A stretch of DNA of 64,000 nt, taken from positions 123,807,649 through 123,871,648 of the forward strand of contig OX578140.1 in NCBI GenBank assembly GCA_951213105.1, read 5' to 3'. Position 1 is the first letter of the stretch. The number at the start of each line of letters is the position of its first letter. This stretch comes from Amaurobius ferox (Eukaryota > Arthropoda > Arachnida > Araneae > Amaurobiidae). The notes under the pieces were generated by a model. It saw only the letters and a program-made list of their open reading frames with translations. It did not search any database and was not told the DNA's origin. Both the position numbers and the translations under genes were made by a program. Positions 24,375 to 35,932 of this stretch are shown one piece after another.

Positions 24375-26111
24375 ACTGAAATATTTTGGGAACGGCTAAG
24401 CTTACAGTGATGTTGTTGGTTTTATTTCCATTTTAAGTAAAATATAAGCATTTGATCATTACAGTTAAGCATATTTAGTTTTTATTTCATATTTTAACAA
24501 TTTTTGAGGGCCATTTCGAAAAAAAAATAAGAATAAAAAACAAAGATCAATCATGCATAAAGCATTGATTATGAAACACTTTCCAACTTCAATGCAATTT
24601 TATTTAAACATCTCTAAAATGCAATACATTCTTCGGTAATATTTTAAAACTTATCACAATACTACATTAATTTATTATATTTGAAAACTTAAACCTTCAT
24701 CGAAAAAAATGAACTTCATTCAAATGACGGCATTGAAATATAAATCGCCTGGCTCCTCGGTAATGTTTTTAGCATTATCATAACACTACAATAATTTACT
24801 ATATTTGAAAACTTCATCAAAAACAACTGAAATTTATTCAAATGACGCCATCGAAATATAACACGCTTGGCTCTCTCTATAAAAGCAGCATTTCATTCAT
24901 AAACATTTTCTCATTCATATCATTCATCACAATACTATAATAATTTATTTCATTTAAAAACTTAAGACCATGGAGATACAAGTAACTAAACTCTATGCTT
25001 AAAACTTCATCGAAAAAAATCGTCCTTCTCTCTGTAAAATCAATGAATACTTCATTCATATCAGCTATGCAGACTCCATGAGCTAAATACTTTTGTGTTA
25101 AAGAAATGCAGCAATTCTCATACAACTCATTCTACATATTTTGCTGTTTACATTTTGCATAAGTGAGAAATAAGCTTCGTTGTAGAAATAATCAAATTTG
25201 GATGATCATTTAAACTCAAATATATTGTAATTGCGTTGTTTCAGTATGTAGATGCACAGAATTTAAGCAAAAATAAAGCGGTTTTAGGACGGATACAACA
25301 CTTAATATGAATTAAAAAGAATAAAAATCACGATTTTGAGACAAGATGGATGCATACTTCATTTTGAAGTGGGTCACGTGATCGCTTCATATAAGAGGTG
25401 TAATTAGTATTTTAATTTTTATTTAAGAAACTACTGAATATATTTTGCTGAAATTGTTTTTATATATATTTTATGGGATAATTTGAATATTACCTAAAAT
25501 TTTCGAAGCAATTTGTGAATTTCAAATCCGCTTAAAAAATGGTTGAAAAATTTGGTCCCATAGGGTTCAGTGTATTTCATGTTTTCAACCCGGGTTCAAT
25601 CCAAAACTAATTGGGTGATATTATTCATTTATATTCCCATAGGTCCCACAGACCGTCTGAACAACATACTAAAATTTCATTTTGATTAAGTCATTTTTAC
25701 GGCAGTTATCGTGCTAACGGACAGACAGACAGACAGACAGACAGACAGAATGAACAAAGCCATAAATACTCTTAAACTCTGTTGTAAAGTGTTAAAAATA
25801 AAATAAAAAAATAAAGTTTAGTTTTATTTTTCCAAATCGCACCAAAATCTAATCAGTATCAGGGTACTATACAAGAAATTTACCTATCAAATTCTATGAA
25901 ATTTCGTAGAATAGTTTTTGAGTTAGAGTGACAGATACATAGAATTAGTACATAGATATCACAGATAGAGAGACATTCACACAGATACCACGTTAAAATA
26001 GGTTTGTCGTATTGTATCTAGGGTGTTTGAAACTTATAGATCCGTCGAATACTGCGATTTTCGACACGATTTTTACTTTCCTTATACATTATCCGGTATT
26101 GTAGGGACAGT
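24375..26111 (-). mobile_element. Family B element, partial copy B4, split by C4
   Basis: Minus-strand copy. The right edge is the hairpin 'actttccttatacattatc' to 'attgtagggacagt' (26076-26111), with a weak microsatellite inside. The left remainder (24375-24538) aligns with family B from its 'gaacggcta' box to the 'gggccattt' box. C4 sits in the A-rich stretch just after that box. The far 'gcccacatcag' end of B is not seen. Confidence 0.65.
24539..25796 (+). mobile_element. Family C element, copy C4, nested in B4
   Basis: Near-complete copy from 'acaaagatcaatcatgc' to the 'gtaaagtgttaaaaa' hairpin end, with (GACA)n at 25721-25748. One of the two internal subsegments is shortened near 24745-24760. 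Both flanks are A-rich. Confidence 0.8.
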
Positions 26112-26149
26112 AAAAAATTACAATTGTCATCTAATAAATTCAAATATTT

Positions 26150-26590
26150 AATATAGAAAATCATTGCGACACTGTCTGATAAAACGCATTCAGAATATTG
26201 AACCAATTAAAGAGGGAAGGATTTTCGCAGCCATTCTTTTCAAAACAAATCCTGTTAGCACATCAAAACTCAACCTTTAATCGCTCAGCAATTAAGTCTG
26301 ACAGCTGGATTTTAAGATGTCATTGCCAAGGAAAAAGATTATTTGGATATTTATTTTCACCTGTCAATCAATACTACAGTACTCATTCTAACTGCAATAG
26401 CGTAACGACTTTATTCAAGAAGCAGGAGCCGGAAGGTTTAATGACTGTTATCATATTGCAGAAGTCAAAAGGCGGAATAAGACGTTAATGGGATAGAAAA
26501 TTTGTCAATTTGAGGAGCGGAGGAAAGGAATTAAGGTATTTTATTGCTTGCAATCAAAGGAGGAAGTGGTTACTAATTGCAATGTCAAAA
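26150..26590. repeat. Dispersed repeat E, copy E2
   Basis: Counterpart of 23830-24270. The 96-codon frame at 26198-26488 falls inside it. The frame is not open in E1, so I treat it as chance. Confidence 0.5.
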
Positions 26591-26779
26591 ATGAAATGCA
26601 TTATTTCAAACAGATAGAAATAAGCAGCTTAAAAATAATTTTATGAATAACTTAAAATTGTTGCTCTAATCTCTTGCATTTAGTAAAAAAATTTTAGAAG
26701 AGGGTGAATTTCTTACAGCATAGCTTAATTCCTTTTCTTTGCTTCTTAAATAGAAACTTTGGCATTTCTGATGAGAGTA

Positions 26780-27190
26780 CGGGCAGTTTTTATGAATGCA
26801 AAGATTGCAATGTTAGTCTGTGAGTGAATCCATGTCTTGGGATCTTAGCTCTGCTGCTCTGGTCCTCCAACCTGGGGGGCATAATAATCGGGTTACCTGG
26901 TAGCCGATGAACTGTTCGTCGAACCGGTGAGACGATTAGGCTCCGACTCTTCCAGGTGACCGTGACCACTGGACTGTGCCTATTCATGGCCTGAGCCAAG
27001 GTCCGATCGGTGGCTGGGGTCTGGCTTGACGGGTGTTCTTCGGGACCTTGCCCGATGAATGATTTCGCCGAGAACGTGGTCCCCGGCTGGTGTTCCGCTG
27101 GATGAGAGATTTTGCCTCTATGCTTTCTCCCCTTGTAGTTCGCAGAAACCCACAGGTTGCCGTGGGAGTTGGACCTTACTCTGAATCCAT
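26780..27190. other. GC-rich island of unknown origin
   Basis: Sharp GC rise in an AT-rich setting, with phrases such as 'gtggtccccggctggtgt' (27079-27096). A 69-codon minus frame (26790-26999) is unrecognised. Weak likeness to the 6285-6640 island suggests an element part, perhaps a LINE 5' region, but nothing confirms it. Confidence 0.35.
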
Positions 27191-28351
27191 GGTTTGAAAT
27201 ACATTATACGTAAAATGCGTATTAATTAGTAACAAAGCTATTTTCTTCTTAAAAATTGTTCTCAATTAGCTGTAAAGTATTGAATACAATAACTTGGATA
27301 TTTTCCCTGCGTAGCAAATAACCATTTTAATCAAGTTAATTAATCATTTTTAATCATTTAAATTTTTAATATTTAAATAAAAGGTAATTCGCGTGTAAAG
27401 TATACATCTAATGGAAAACAAGTATTTCCTTTACTCCTGAAAAAAAAATAGACTGTTGTGTTCAATGGATGATGTTTAGTGAATTTTTTTTCCGGAGTTA
27501 GGGTTAGTGCAAAAAATGCGAACGTCTTTCGGATTTAGCTCTTTGAAACAGTTCGGAAGCGAAAAGTTCCTTCCTTTGGACTACAGCAGTTCCGCTATCC
27601 GCAAAGGGGTTAAATAGAAAATGTTTAAACAGCTATAAATTGGCTTTAACTAGCAATACAAATTCGAAAAATGAACAACTTCATCTGGCTGGGTCGAACC
27701 AGTAATCTGCTGTTGAAATTCTCCAAAATGTTTTCACTGTATATTTAATTTTTCCCAAGGATGAACAATATTTACAGGGAACCATTGCTATTATGTAAAG
27801 GCGTAAAGGCATAAGTTTCTTGACCTTGTCGACAGAATTCGGGACTTTGGCGATAAATTTGGAAATATTTCCAACTTCGTGACTTTTGACGAGTTTTCGA
27901 AACCACTCAAATTTTCTCGATAGCTGAATAACTTTCGAAAATAGGTCTTAGTTCTAGATATTTCTATGGAGAGTATTTAAGCGAGTCATCGTTCAGCTGG
28001 ACTGGGTTGACGTGAAACGGTAAAGGTGAATTGTTGGCATACGTCAGTGTTTTGAGAATAGCACCCGTTGTTTCATGAAATTAGTTGAGCATTCTATTGC
28101 TGTTTTACTGTACCTGACAGTTGATACTATGTGTGTATTATTCCTATTTAAGTTTATTGGTGCTTTTAATAAAGTATAGGTTATTCAGAAATTCGAATTC
28201 ATTTTTGCATCCTGAGCATACACCCCGATTGCAGAGGATGCATCGTAGCACTTCGCTCTAGCACCTCAACGTCCTATCCATTAGCAAAGCGTGATAAAAT
28301 AGTTTATGGAGATATAATTTTGAGGTTTATGGAGATTGAGTTAAATAAAAT
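27191..28351. other. Spacer, no gene recognised
   Basis: An AATAAA lies near 28167 in an LTR-like AT-rich context, but no paired LTR exists in the window. A phrase on the minus strand near 28262-28300 recalls a tRNA A-box; the rest of a tRNA fold is absent. Confidence 0.4.
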
Positions 28352-28507
28352 ACAAGAAATATCAATCATGTATAAAGCATTGATTATGGAACACTTTCCA
28401 ACTTCAATGCAATTTCATTTAAACATCTCTAAAATGCGATACATTCATCGGTAATATTTTAAAAAATTATCATAATAGTACATTAATTTATTATATTTGA
28501 AAACTTT
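28352..28507 (+). mobile_element. Family C left-end fragment C5a
   Basis: First ~155 bp of family C, from 'acaagaaatatcaatcatg' to 'gaaaactt'. It abuts an inverted family C piece without a spacer. Confidence 0.75.
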
Positions 28508-29006
28508 GAGTTTAAATGATCATCAAGCTTTGATTATTTATACAGTGAAGCCTAATTTTAACGTATGCAGAATGTAAACAAATCAAGCTGTAAGATGAGT
28601 TGTCTAAGAATTGCTGAATTTTTTAAACGCACAATTATTTAGCTCTGGAGTCTGGAATATAGGTGATATGAATGAAATATTAATTGATTTTACATAGTGA
28701 AGCAGACGATTTTATAGCATTGCCTTTTTCGATGAAGTTTTTAGCATGGAGTTAGAAAGTACTTTTACCTCCATGGTTTTAAGTTAAGTAAAATAAATTA
28801 TTGTAGTACTGTGAGTCATTTGAATGAAGTTCATTTTTTTCGATGAAGTTTTAAGTTTTCAAATATAATAAATTAATGTGGTATTGTTATAATTTGAAAA
28901 ATATCACCGATGAATGTATCGCATTTTAGAGATATTTAAATAAAATTCAACTGCAATTGGAAAGTGTTTAATAATCAATGTTTTATGCATGATTAATCTT
29001 TCTTGT
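28508..29006 (-). mobile_element. Family C left-half fragment C5b
   Basis: Minus-strand family C from its interior ('gagtttaaatgatcatc') to its left end ('gcatgattaatctttcttg'). With C5a it forms a composite whose two outer ends are both the C left end; no C hairpin end is present. Confidence 0.75.
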
Positions 29007-29599
29007 TTAAAATTTTGATTTAGTTTATGAGTTACTTTAATTTGGATGCACTTCTGAAGTGAAATTTTTTTTTCTGTACGGGCAAAGGCAATTATGGTTC
29101 AGCCGAATTTCAACTTTTCTGTGATGGGTTGCTGCCAGAAAAGTCAAAGATGGCGGAGGACGGAGTTATTAAAGCACAAAAAACATTAAGTATAAATATT
29201 TAATTCGAAACATGACTACGACGTTAGTTAGTATACTTTTGACAATGCCTTACTGCTTATTCTTACAAACAGAGAGTTTCGCAACTATTGTTGTCATGAA
29301 CATTACGATTAAAATGTCATATTGCACAGCAATTCTATGTCTTAAAATTTTAGTATGTTCTATATTAAAAACGTAACACTATGCTTTTATTACTGCATTT
29401 TCAATTTCTCTGGGAATGGCAATAAAATAACGTATTAATAAAAAAACATTTTTTGCCAGAATGCGAAGATATACACACAATTTTTTGTCAAATTATTGAA
29501 TTGTGCTGGTCTTATATTTTTTGGATGAGGCGAAATAAGTATAAGATAACCTAAATAAAAAATGCAAATTTTAATGTATTTAAAAATTGAATATGAAAC
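29007..29599. other. Spacer, no gene recognised
   Basis: No family recognised. The minus frame 29435-29623 runs into repeat G and is not conserved in copy 1 of that repeat. Confidence 0.4.
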
Positions 29600-29740
29600 A
29601 ATTGTGATACGGATTCGGTTCAAACATCATTGGGAAAAACATTCTTCGATTTTTTCGATGGCGTACAAATGGAAACTCTATGATAATATTTTCGGTCTCT
29701 AAGGCATCGATTTGTTTGAAAATCGTTTGGTTGTCGGCCA
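29600..29740. repeat. Dispersed repeat G, copy 2
   Basis: Ordered match to 9290-9435 ('gattcggttcaaa', 'ctatgataatatttt', 'gaaaatcg'). Confidence 0.45.
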
Positions 29741-29769
29741 CAGAAACCCCAAGCATTGGTGCTTTTCAC

Positions 29770-30170
29770 ACTAAATGATAACTGATATGGATTTAGCATT
29801 AAATTTTGAAGAGGATAGGATGCTTTACTGAGGATTTCCTGTTTCTGTTTTTCTTTTCTACTTCGTGTTTAAAATTTTTCCTGGAACATATATTTCTCAG
29901 AATTGGCTATGGATAAAGATCAGATGACTGACATGGATTCAGTATCAAATTCCGAAGAGGGTTGGGAAGTTCACTAAAAATTTCCATTTCTAGATCTGGA
30001 GATGTCACTTCCGAGATAAAAATTTGCATTTTTCTTGCAACATTCTCAGGATTATCTATAGATAGAGCTTAGATAATTTTTGACTGGTATGCATTCAGCA
30101 CTAAATTTTAAAGTGGGTGTAGGGGGTTCGCTAAGGATTTTCATTTCCGTTCTGAAAATATTGCTATTTT
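29770..30170. repeat. Tandem repeat F, ~150-bp period, about 3 diverged units
   Basis: The units begin near 29776, 29930 and 30082, each with 'ga.atggatt.ag.a..aaatt' and later 'ttc.ctaa.gattt.c.tttc'. Divergence is high, so the array is old. It is non-coding. Confidence 0.55.
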
Positions 30171-32882
30171 TTCAAAGATTAGCGTGACTGTACGAAATAA
30201 GTGTACAAAAGAGTATAAAAATGCTTTATTGTTTCACTGAAAAGCAATGTACGCACCATTTGCAACCGTATCCTTCTTTCATAAATTTCTTATTTTGAAT
30301 ATTTTTCTTGCACATGGTAATTACTATTTCTTGCACATGGCACTCGTTCACGGATAATTACTGACGCCGTTTTCCCAGTTAATTTCGTAATTTGCTAGTT
30401 AAGGATTCTCTTATTTATTATTGCTTTGAGATGCTTGTTAATTTAAAAGTTTACATCTTTTGGCGAAAAACATGCATTTGTAATAACTTTCGTTCGTAAC
30501 TTCTGACTGAAACGCAAACAACCAAACTTAAATTAACCGAGCGTTAATTAACAGTCACGCATACGTTTACTAAAATGCAGACACCGAAAGAAGTAGAATA
30601 AATTCACCGTGAATATCAAGCAATCGATCATACTCAAAATGAACGTGGTTAAGTATTCCAAGCAGGAGTTTTTACATCCGGGTGTGAATTAAAAAGAGTG
30701 TGTGCTACTAAATAAGAAACTCTTCTGATGCTAAACATCTGGGAATATGAAAATACGCCCTAACTGCTGTCTAAAATAATTTGAATATAAAATACTTCAT
30801 TAGTAATAGCATAAATTTCTGATTAAAAATTTCAATCAGTTTCGGATGCAACAAACGGTTTCCTTCTTCCAAATAGGAAGATAGAAAATTTAGTAAGTTA
30901 TATTAACTTAAGTCATATAGATTCAGAAACTGGGAGTTTCTTAATTTTTGTTATATTTTTAATTGCACAGTATTTTATGCATTAGTGTTATTAAAGATTC
31001 ATGGTTGTTTTTTTATATATATTTTGTTATATTTTTAATTTTTGGAGTCTTCTATACACTCGTAATGGAAAGTGAGAGAATCAAATTATAAATTTCTTCA
31101 TTTACTATATACTACCATTATTGTATCAAATATTATCACTGTTTTTTGTAGGAAATAATATTAAAATAAATTTGAAATTTGAACAATTCGAGTTGTGATT
31201 ATGAGAACTACTAAAAATTCTATCTAAGTTTTTATTTAATGTATCTATAACTGTTATTTGATTTTTTGAATTAGTTCGAATGAAATCATGCCGTATAGTT
31301 ACAGGTGAAAAGCGGTTTAACAAATGGATGCCCTTTAAGGGATGCCCAAAAGTTATAAATTCATCAATGTTTAGCAGTTACATTTTTGACATTATTTTCT
31401 CTTTACATATACTGTGTACTGCAAGCTAAGTAAAAATTAACAAAACAAAGAAATTTCAAGAAATTTGTTTCGCAGCGCATTTGAAAGCTTTATTAAATTG
31501 CATTTGGCTCTGTTAAAATCGTGGTTAATTTGCATAAGGGGGTATGAGGAATTTTACAAATATTTGGAATAGGCGGAATTTTCAATGTATGAATTTGTGG
31601 AACTCTATGCATAATTATGCGCATTTCGATAAATATTCATAATCACGTGCAGTTCAATTTCACCTGGTGCAAGCAGTTCATGAACTGGAAATGAAGTGAG
31701 CAATCATGCTGGCGTAATAATTATAATTGCATTATGGGGAGTTTATGGAGCTGCTAGTTTATAGAACAGCAAACACGAGTTGTAATGCAGTTGCTGTAGT
31801 TGCAACGTATGCAGAATTATGACCTGAATACGAACTGTGACAAAATTTCTTTATACCTGCTGTACTTAGTTTATGAATAGTGAAAATACAGTTATCAGCT
31901 TGAAAACTCGATTTTCGATGAATTTACTCGCTTTGAGAGTTTTAGGTGCTCAAACGAGCTCCAAAAAAGAGGTAAAAAACAAGAGGCCCCGCAGAATGTT
32001 TCTCACTTTCAATAGACATATACGCATTTATTTAATACCAGCAGTAATTCCCGACTTTATCCTAGAAAATACTGAAAAAGAAATTAACGCAGAACGAAGT
32101 CTGAAATACTTTAGTAAAATATCTGCTTCGAACTGAGAATTATATCTACTTAGAAATATCTGGTTAGAAATTCCATAATTCGATTATATCTATTTCGACA
32201 TTACACAATTTTTGACTGAATAAATCAGTCAAAATTATAATTTGAGTGATACGTTCTCGAATTTTTAGCGGCCATTGCAGACAGATAAAATAGATGCTTT
32301 AATTTCCGTTGTTCTGCAAATAAGTGACGAAATATAAAATTTATATTAAAACATTCCGGGGATTTAATCTCATAGCTTGAAAATATTTCATCGATATAGA
32401 TTAGCTGACTCCAGGAGATATTTAGTTTGGAAGCGTATTTTTGAATTTTCACTTTTATATATTAGTGGGGTATAAAATGGAAAATATTTTAGCAATTAAT
32501 ATGCTCTTTATTAAGTTTAATAAGCTAATAAAAGAAGTATGTAAATCTGTTGAGCCATTCTCGAGTTAGGAGAGGTTGTGACAGACAGACAAAAATATAT
32601 TTTTTTAATTTTCGTTATTCCAAATTATGTCGTGGGAGTAATAAATCATACAATAAAATATTTCCGGGATTCTGCCTCATTAATAAAAATAAATTCATCA
32701 AAATCCATTGCGTTGTTTTGGAGATTATTAAGTTAGAAGAATGTAATGCAAGTTTCTTTTTTATCATTGCTTTCCAAAAATTGAGCACTCGGTAGTAAAT
32801 CCGGTATAACTCAAAAATTGACTCTACATTTTAAAAGATAGTTGTCAATTGAGTAATACATTCATGAGTACAATAATGGAAG
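30171..32882. other. AT-rich DNA, no gene recognised
   Basis: The largest frames (31873-32136 plus, 87 codons; 32225-32452 minus; 32550-32795 plus) show no family features, repeats or splice context that I can support. No element ends are visible. This is the longest stretch without a recognised repeat in the first half of the window. Confidence 0.4.
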
Positions 32883-32984
32883 TTAAAAAAACAATTTGGA
32901 GAGTAGTTGGAGGGAGGTAGATGGGCAGAGACAAAGGACATCCCAAATATTTTCGGCGGGATTGAGATTCGGAGAATACTCTGG
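32883..32984 (-). pseudogene. Tc1/mariner-like transposase remnant
   Basis: On the minus strand the frame ending at the stop 32883-32885 reads 'PEYSPNLNPAENIWDVL' and then a short tail. This matches the well-known Tc1/mariner DDE block W.A.SPDLNPIEN.W, which carries the third catalytic acidic residue (E of AEN). The codon before P is a stop here, where the family has a tryptophan or similar, and no further upstream DDE blocks or terminal inverted repeats were recognised. It is a 34-codon fossil of a DNA transposon. The next element to the right is family A copy A5 at 33116. Confidence 0.65.
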
Positions 32985-33115
32985 TTATGCTGGATAAAAC
33001 CGGTTTATTAATGAGATATGCTCTGTATAATTGTTACAACAGAATCGGGGTTTGGGTTTTAGATAGCGACGAACTTGCGATCTTTTGACTTCGATCTGGC
33101 TGTTCAGTAACAAAA

Positions 33116-33918
33116 TTTGATGTGGGCAACACATGACTTTCCTTATATAATGCAATGAATTTACTACTTTTACAGTTAAAAAAATGTTATTCTTATAGTA
33201 GATACTTATATTCTTTCAAAGATATTGAATTTTCTTTAATTAGTCGTCATTTTCATTGATTTAGTGTCATTTTTATTAATTTGGCGAGATTTTTATTAAT
33301 TTGACAACAATTAAAAATGTCGCCAAATTGGCGACATTCCGCCAAATTCACCGCCAAAATTTCGCCAAGCGTTATGGACGGAGAAATAAGTTATTATACA
33401 TACAGCAGATATACATACAGACTATTGGCGTTCAAATACAAAAGTATTACTCAAAGTATTTTTTTTCATGAATGGAACGAGCTAGATCCACGAAAATGAT
33501 GTCCCTAAATGTATCGCATGATATTACATATGAAAAGTGAACATATCTCTCAATAGGAAATATTTTTTTTTTATTTTATATAACTTTTTGATAATTATTT
33601 TGAAAAATGTGCAATATCTCGAGAACTGTTCATGTTAGCGTTCTAAAATTTATGTCAATCGTTTTCTAATGAAAAATTACATAAGAAATGTCTATTTGCG
33701 TAACTTTATTAGCGGTTTCGATTTTTTGACGATTTTTTCAAAATTTCACTCGAAAATGTAAGGGGTTCTGAGCATTCGACTGCGTATAAAAACAATAGGC
33801 TTCCAGTGTTTACAGATTGTGATTTTTGTACCAAATTTCTTTCGAATCGGTCCATTCGTTCGTCAGTTATCGTCTCCACAGACTCACTGACACATACACA
33901 CACACACATACACACATA

Positions 33919-33968
<50 letters not shown>

Positions 33969-34093
33969 TCACTTCAAAAATGTTTGATTCGTGCTCACGG
34001 ATGCTTGAAACGTGCTCTCCCGTCGAAAACTCGAATTCGAATTTTCTACCCCGTCACAATACTTTCCTTATACATTATGTATATAAGGAAAGT
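33116..34093 (-). mobile_element. Family A element, copy A5
   Basis: Full length (978 bp), from 'tttgatgtgggcaacacatg' to the ACTTTCCTTATA hairpin. It has a long (CA)n tract (about 33891-33962). The right flank is AAAAA and the left flank AAAA. The 108-codon frame at 33806-34132 is a microsatellite translation (HTHTHT) and runs out of the element. Confidence 0.85.
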
Positions 34094-34486
34094 AAAAATA
34101 TGATCGTGATTTTTGGTTATAAAAATAAATAAATAAAACGTTAGAATCGTAACACATTTTAATATTAAGTTAACTAAAATTACATCTTAGCTCATGCAAT
34201 AAATATGTGATATAAGAGATGAAGGTAAAAGGACTCTAACTCCATGGATCAATCGGTTTTAAATTACTATTCGTTCTAACTTTTGGTTATGAAAAGTAAA
34301 CATAGAAAAGTAATATTTAAAATAAATTTGAACGTTAGAATTCGTATCAATGCATTTTACAGCAAGATAATGATTGGCACGCGCAATATTACATATGTAC
34401 TCAATGCTTCAATACTTGCTTATTGACGTTACATACGAGTGAGCGCCAATTCGGAGAGTATTTTTGGCCATTATATCGGAAAAAAA
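34094..34486. repeat. Spacer with a diverged internal duplication
   Basis: Two blocks share 'tttttggttat.aaaa.taa' and 'acgttagaat.cgta.ca..cattt': about 34110-34170 and 34283-34365. They look like an old tandem duplication separating two family A copies. It is non-coding. Confidence 0.4.
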
Positions 34487-35430
34487 TCTGATGTGGGCAA
34501 CACATGACTTTCCTTATATAATGCAATGAATTTACTACTTTTACAGTTAAAAAAATGTTATTCTTATAGTAGATACTTATATTCTTCCAAGATATTGAAT
34601 TTTCTTCAATTAGTCGTCATTTTCATTGATTTAGCGTCATTTTTATCAATTTGGCGAGATTTTTGTTAATTTGCAACAATTAAAAATGTCACCAAGTTGG
34701 CGACATTCCGTCAAAGTCGTCACCAAAATCTCGCCAAGCGTTATGGAGGGAAAAATAAGTTATTCTTACAGCAGATAAATTAGTATTGGCGTTCAAATAC
34801 AAAAGTATCAAAGAATCTTTTTTCATGAATGGAACGAGCTAGATTTACGAGAATGATGTCACCCAATTTATCGCATGGTATTACATATGAAAAGTGAACA
34901 TGTTTCTCAATCGGAAATATTTTTTTTTATTTTCTATAACGTTTTGATAGTTTTTTTGAAAAATGTGCAATATCTCGAGAACGGTTCTTTTTAGCGTTCT
35001 AAACTTTATGTCAATCTTTTTCTAATGAAAAATTGCATAAGAAATGTCTATTTGTGTAACTTTATTAGCGGTTTTGATTTTTTGACAATTTTTTCAAAAT
35101 TTCATTCGAAAATTTAAGGGGGTTCTGAACATTCGATTGTGTATAACAACTATAGGCTTCCAGTGTTTACGGATTGTGATTTTTGTAATAAATTTCGTTC
35201 GAATCGGTCCATTCGTTCGTCAATTATCGTCTCCACAGACTCAATGACATACACACACACACACACACACACAAACACACACATACTTTCACACACACAC
35301 AGACATCACTTCAAAAATGTTTGATTCGTGATCAGAGATGCCTGAAACGTGCTCTCCCGTCGAAAACTCGAATTCGAATTTTCGACCCCGTCACAATACT
35401 TTCCTTATAAATTATGTATATAAGGAAAGT
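34487..35430 (-). mobile_element. Family A element, copy A6
   Basis: Full-length copy (944 bp) with both ends and a (CA)n tract interrupted by 'tactttc' (about 35250-35300). It lies in the same orientation as A5 only about 390 bp away. Confidence 0.85.
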
Positions 35431-35932
35431 AATATATTTTTTCCAGCAAAGTGACTTTTATTTTTGGAGAGAGGAGTTCAAATTCTATAAAAGTTTCTCA
35501 ACTAAATATCAAAGTTAGTTTTTTTACGCCGGCTATAAAGCACCGTAAAAGAATTTTTCATTACCGTCAGTGGGACGAAAGACTTCATAGTCGCCTCAAA
35601 ATGACCGCAAGCCTTTATATATAGATAGCTGTTATCACCGAACGCACATTGTACTGGTATTTTCCCCATACTTCCTTCCACTAACTGGATAGTTAAATAA
35701 ATAAAAACACTCAATAATTAAAGTTTTATATTCGAATATAATTTTGAGTGCCAGACATTTATTGCATTTTTACTTTGTGCCTTGTAAGTGCAATTATGCA
35801 CTGTAAAACCTTCTGCAACCTTTGCACACTTTTTTCAGCTACTTTATTGATAATTTCGGTAAACTGGTAAGAAAAGCCTCAATTACAGGGGTTCATGAAA
35901 ATTCCAGTTTCGTTTCTGATAGTTAAGATAAT
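35431..35932. other. Flank of the Penelope-like cluster
   Basis: No family recognised. It supplies the ATG at 35895 that precedes the truncated PLE frame, so the first ~12 codons of that frame are flanking DNA rather than element sequence. Confidence 0.5.

Noticed and set aside
26198..26488. 96-codon frame inside repeat E2
   Set aside because: The matching part of E1 is not open in that frame, so it is not under coding constraint.
28100..28230. Possible solo LTR with AATAAA near 28167
   Set aside because: No paired copy, no terminal TG/CA with target duplication that I could define.
28255..28305. tRNA-Arg-like A-box on the minus strand
   Set aside because: 'gctaatggataggacgttg' resembles an A-box, but no B-box or clover-leaf follows at the right distance.
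31873..32136. 87-codon plus frame
   Set aside because: No domain and no support beyond being open.
33806..34132. HTHTHT-rich frame, and similar ones at 23442-23636, 35139-35324, 45463-45681 and 59789-60226
   Set aside because: These are translations of the (CA)n tract inside family A elements.
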